From assembly GCA_945878825.1 (NCBI GenBank), contig CAMDWC010000002.1, forward strand, positions 1 through 41,568: DNA of 41,568 bases, given 5' to 3'. Positions 38,658 through 41,568 of the stretch are shown here, in pieces. Each line of letters begins with the position of its first letter. Position 1 is the first letter of the stretch. The translations under genes and the position numbers were made by a program. This DNA is from Haliscomenobacter hydrossis DSM 1100. GTDB taxonomy: Bacteria > Bacteroidota > Bacteroidia > Chitinophagales > Saprospiraceae. A model generated the notes under the pieces. That model did no database searches and was not told the origin of the DNA. It was given only the letters and a program-made list of their open reading frames with translations.

Positions 38658-40316
38658 TTAATCTTTAAATTCAAGCACAGAATCCAGTAAATGGTCTAAC
38701 TTCATCCTTTCCGAAGATATTTTTTTTTCGTCCCATTTAAATTCAAGAGCAAAAATATCAATAATAAAATTTTTCTTCAAAATACATAAAGGCCTGTTAA
38801 ACCATAACATACCTGTTTGCCTTTGAATAAAATCAGTTGGAAAATAAATCATTTCGTGGTAAATTCCATACTTTATTTCCGCTTCAAGGAGCCATTCTAT
38901 TTCATCAACCATGTTAAGATTAACATCTAATAACCCAGTTATAATATCCATTTTATCGCCATATCTTTTCATAAAAATGGCTGCTAATTCAGGTTCAAAG
39001 CCGAGCTGGCTAAATTGCTCCTTTAGGTTAATTAAATATTGAGAAAGTTCCGACTCTGATTTGAATGAATTACCATCAAGCAATGTATTTTTAGTAATTC
39101 CACGCTCTTTCAATCCAACTTTATATTTAAAATGAGATTTAACTAATAGATTTACTACCTTTTCAGCCATTTTTCTAAAGCCAGTTAATTTGCCACCGGC
39201 GATAGAAATAAGTCCTGAAGGGGAAACAAAAATTTCATCTTTTCTCGATACCTCTGTAGATTCTTTTCCAGGCTCTTTTATTAAGGGTCTAACCCCCACC
39301 CAAGAGGATATAATATCTGAGACGTCGATGGTAAGCTGGGGAAATACTGACTGTAATGTTTTTATTAAATAGTTGATTTCAGACCTGGATGAATATATAT
39401 TATTCTTATCACCCGTATATTCTAAATCGGTCGTTCCTACATAAGTGGTATTACCTTTTGGAATAGCAAAAATCATTCTTTTTTTCTCAAAATCATCATA
39501 ATAAAGTGCCTGTTGTAGAGGAAACTTAGTATGAGATATAACAATATGTGTGCCTTTACTTAAGAGTAATTGTTTATGTGGAGGAAATGCATCTAATGAA
39601 ATAACATCCAATACCCAGGGTCCGGCGGCATTTACAACCACCAATGATTTTACTTCAAAAGTCTCACCTGAAATGGTATCTTCAAAAATAATAGCACTTA
39701 CAGAACGGTTTTCATCTGTCTTAATTTGATTAACTTTTCCATAATTCAGACAAATCGCCCCTTTTTTCATAGCTGATTGCATGAGAGTCCATGTCAACCT
39801 ATGATCATCCGTTTGGTATTCTGCATATAAAAATGAGCCTAACAAATGTTTCTTTGTTAACAAGGGCTCAAGGATTATTGATTTTTCTTTAGAATGATAA
39901 GTAAAAGAATCTAATTTGCCGACTCCTGCAAGCGTATCATACACTTTTAAGGCTAAAGCAGCCATTATTCTGCTTAGCGAACCGTTTTCGTAGATAGGTA
40001 GTAACATTTTTTCAGGTCTTACAAGGAATCTGGCTATTTTATGAACGATAGCTCTTTCTCTGCCTACCTCAAAAACCTGTTTAAATTTTAATTGCTTTAA
40101 ATACCTTAATCCTCCATGTATTAACTTAGTACTTTTACTACTTGTACCGGAGGCGAAGTCATTTTGTTCCAATAATAACACCTTCAAACCTCTAAGCGTG
40201 GCGTCCCAGGCAATCCCTGCGCCCGTAATTCCCCCTCCAATAACTACTAAATCAAATGGACTGGTTTGTATTTGACTTAAATATTCTTTTCTATTTTTAT
40301 TGGAAGAAATTAGCAT
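38658..40316 (-). CDS. glpD: FAD-dependent glycerol-3-phosphate dehydrogenase/oxidase
   Basis: FDLVVIGGGITGAGIAWDATLRGLKVLLLEQNDFASGTSSKSTKLIHGGLRYLKQ; next to an aquaglyceroporin gene. Confidence 0.9.
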   Translation of the reverse strand: MLISSNKNRKEYLSQIQTSPFDLVVIGGGITGAGIAWDATLRGLKVLLLEQNDFASGTSSKSTKLIHGGLRYLKQLKFKQVFEVGRERAIVHKIARFLVRPEKMLLPIYENGSLSRIMAALALKVYDTLAGVGKLDSFTYHSKEKSIILEPLLTKKHLLGSFLYAEYQTDDHRLTWTLMQSAMKKGAICLNYGKVNQIKTDENRSVSAIIFEDTISGETFEVKSLVVVNAAGPWVLDVISLDAFPPHKQLLLSKGTHIVISHTKFPLQQALYYDDFEKKRMIFAIPKGNTTYVGTTDLEYTGDKNNIYSSRSEINYLIKTLQSVFPQLTIDVSDIISSWVGVRPLIKEPGKESTEVSRKDEIFVSPSGLISIAGGKLTGFRKMAEKVVNLLVKSHFKYKVGLKERGITKNTLLDGNSFKSESELSQYLINLKEQFSQLGFEPELAAIFMKRYGDKMDIITGLLDVNLNMVDEIEWLLEAEIKYGIYHEMIYFPTDFIQRQTGMLWFNRPLCILKKNFIIDIFALEFKWDEKKISSERMKLDHLLDSVLEFKD

Positions 40317-40319
40317 ATT

Positions 40320-41024
40320 TTAAAAAATAAAACTATAAAAGGATACCGCAATAATGGATCCAATAACTGGACCTAAAATAGGTATCCATGCATAAGACCA
40401 ATCTGAGTGACCTTTACCTGGAATAGGTAATAAAAAATGAGCTAATCTTGGGCCAAAATCTCTGGCTGGATTAATGGCAAAGCCTGTTGTACCTCCAAAT
40501 GAAAGGCCAATAGCAACGATTAATCCTCCAACAGCAAAAGGTTTTAGACCTTGAGTAAACTCATTAGCTCCAATATATAACAAACCTAAAATCAAGAAAA
40601 AAGTACCTATTATCTCACTTATAAGATTGGGGATGGTTGCCTTTATAGCAGGTCCTGTGCAAAAAACACCTTTTATACTATCAGGTGATTCAGTTACTTT
40701 CCAATGAGGCCAATAGTGAATAACAACCATACAAGCTCCGGTAAAACACCCTAAAACCTGGGCTAAAATATAGCCTGGTACATCGGACCATGGGAAACTT
40801 CCCTGAATGGCTAAAGCAATCGTAACTGTAGGATTAAGGTGAGCACCACTGATATCGCCTACTGCATAAATTCCTAAGGTCACTGCCAATCCCCAGGCCA
40901 GACAAATAATTAACCAATTGGAACCGTTGGAAATAGTTGACTTTAAACTTGAACCGGCACATACTCCGGCACCAAAACTAATTACAATGGCAGATCCAAT
41001 AAATTCAGCTAAAAAAGGTGTCAT
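40320..41024 (-). CDS. glpF: MIP family channel (glycerol facilitator / aquaglyceroporin)
   Basis: SGAHLNPTVTIALAI and GFAINPARDFGPRLAHFLLP (second NPA followed by RD, a glyceroporin-type signature). Confidence 0.88.
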   Translation of the reverse strand: MTPFLAEFIGSAIVISFGAGVCAGSSLKSTISNGSNWLIICLAWGLAVTLGIYAVGDISGAHLNPTVTIALAIQGSFPWSDVPGYILAQVLGCFTGACMVVIHYWPHWKVTESPDSIKGVFCTGPAIKATIPNLISEIIGTFFLILGLLYIGANEFTQGLKPFAVGGLIVAIGLSFGGTTGFAINPARDFGPRLAHFLLPIPGKGHSDWSYAWIPILGPVIGSIIAVSFYSFIF

Positions 41025-41080
41025 AAAATTAATTTTTAAGAATAATATTCTAAAAATAATAAATTTAACCTACATAAAGA

Positions 41081-41568
41081 TTATAATTTATGCTTTTTGT
41101 AAAATGAAATTAATCCTGCAGTTGAACCGTCATGATCAGATATCTTATCAGCAGCTGTTAATTCAGGAAGAATATTGTTTGCTAATTGTTTTCCAAGTTC
41201 AACTCCCCATTGATCAAAGCTAAAAACATTCCAAATAATGCCTTGAACAAAAATTTTGTGTTCGTAAAGAGCTATTAATTTACCAAGGTTGTATGGGGTT
41301 AATTCGTCCATTAAGATGGTATTTGAGGGCTTATTTCCTTCAAACACCTTATAGGGTAATAATTTACTAATTTCGCCGATAGTTAATCCGGCTTTTTGTA
41401 ATTCCATTTCAGCTTGTTCAGATGATTTTCCATTCATTAAAGCTTCCGTTTGAGCGAAAAAATTACTCATTAATTTTTCATGATGGTCACCTAAATGATG
41501 TTTGGGCTTTGCGGCGGCAATAAAATCACAAGGAATAAAACCAGTACCCTGATGTAAAAGTTGATAAA
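41081..41568 (-). CDS. pgi: Glucose-6-phosphate isomerase, C-terminal part (runs off the right edge)
   Basis: Frame stays open past the tracked Met at 41470: [47 protein letters not shown]...[36 protein letters not shown]. Confidence 0.93.
   Translation of the reverse strand, partial: YQLLHQGTGFIPCDFIAAAKPKHHLGDHHEKLMSNFFAQTEALMNGKSSEQAEMELQKAGLTIGEISKLLPYKVFEGNKPSNTILMDELTPYNLGKLIALYEHKIFVQGIIWNVFSFDQWGVELGKQLANNILPELTAADKISDHDGSTAGLISFYKKHKL

Noticed and set aside
38633-38674. 17-bp overlap between the aminotransferase and glpD genes
   Set aside because: Probably a start-site artefact: the internal MLNCQRN start removes the overlap and fits the family N-terminus better.
40918-41223. 101-aa plus-strand ORF spanning the glpF/pgi junction
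   Set aside because: Antisense to the glpF N-terminus and pgi C-terminus; no motif.

Overview
This AT-rich window looks like a Bacteroidota chromosome, probably Saprospiraceae-like, judging from the T9SS type B C-terminal domain, PorP/SprF, SprB-type repeats and gene content. It has two parts. (1) An accessory-looking, tightly packed + strand cluster (644-14998, intergenic gaps of about 21 bp or less) encodes an ECF sigma factor, a one-TM anti-sigma/TPR-like protein, two tandem paralogous secreted proteins of unrecognised family, a secreted papain-like protease with a DUF4384-like tail, a secreted beta-propeller-like/caspase (C14) protein, a 1942-aa SprB-like repeat adhesin with a gliding-motility/T9SS type B C-terminus, and a PorP/SprF protein. 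A near-perfect bidirectional hairpin closes the cluster. A divergent TPR gene, truncated by the window edge, lies upstream. (2) The remainder is mostly housekeeping: SSS transporter, lpdA, folE, SDR, aroK, DUF1573 lipoprotein, yajC, a C39-peptidase ABC exporter with HlyD, fmt, MBL hydrolase, a duplicated dipeptide-type ABC ATPase, RNase D, AsmA-like, smc, a class V aminotransferase, a glpD-like gene, an aquaglyceroporin and partial pgi. The best hunt candidates are the sigma/papain/caspase/adhesin operon, a 906-bp higher-order repeat in the adhesin, a DUF1573 gene split exactly at an A AAA AAT slippery heptamer, and an orphan C39 exporter with no visible substrate. I saw no CRISPR array, rRNA, tRNA or transposase. 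All family assignments come from reading motifs, without database searches.
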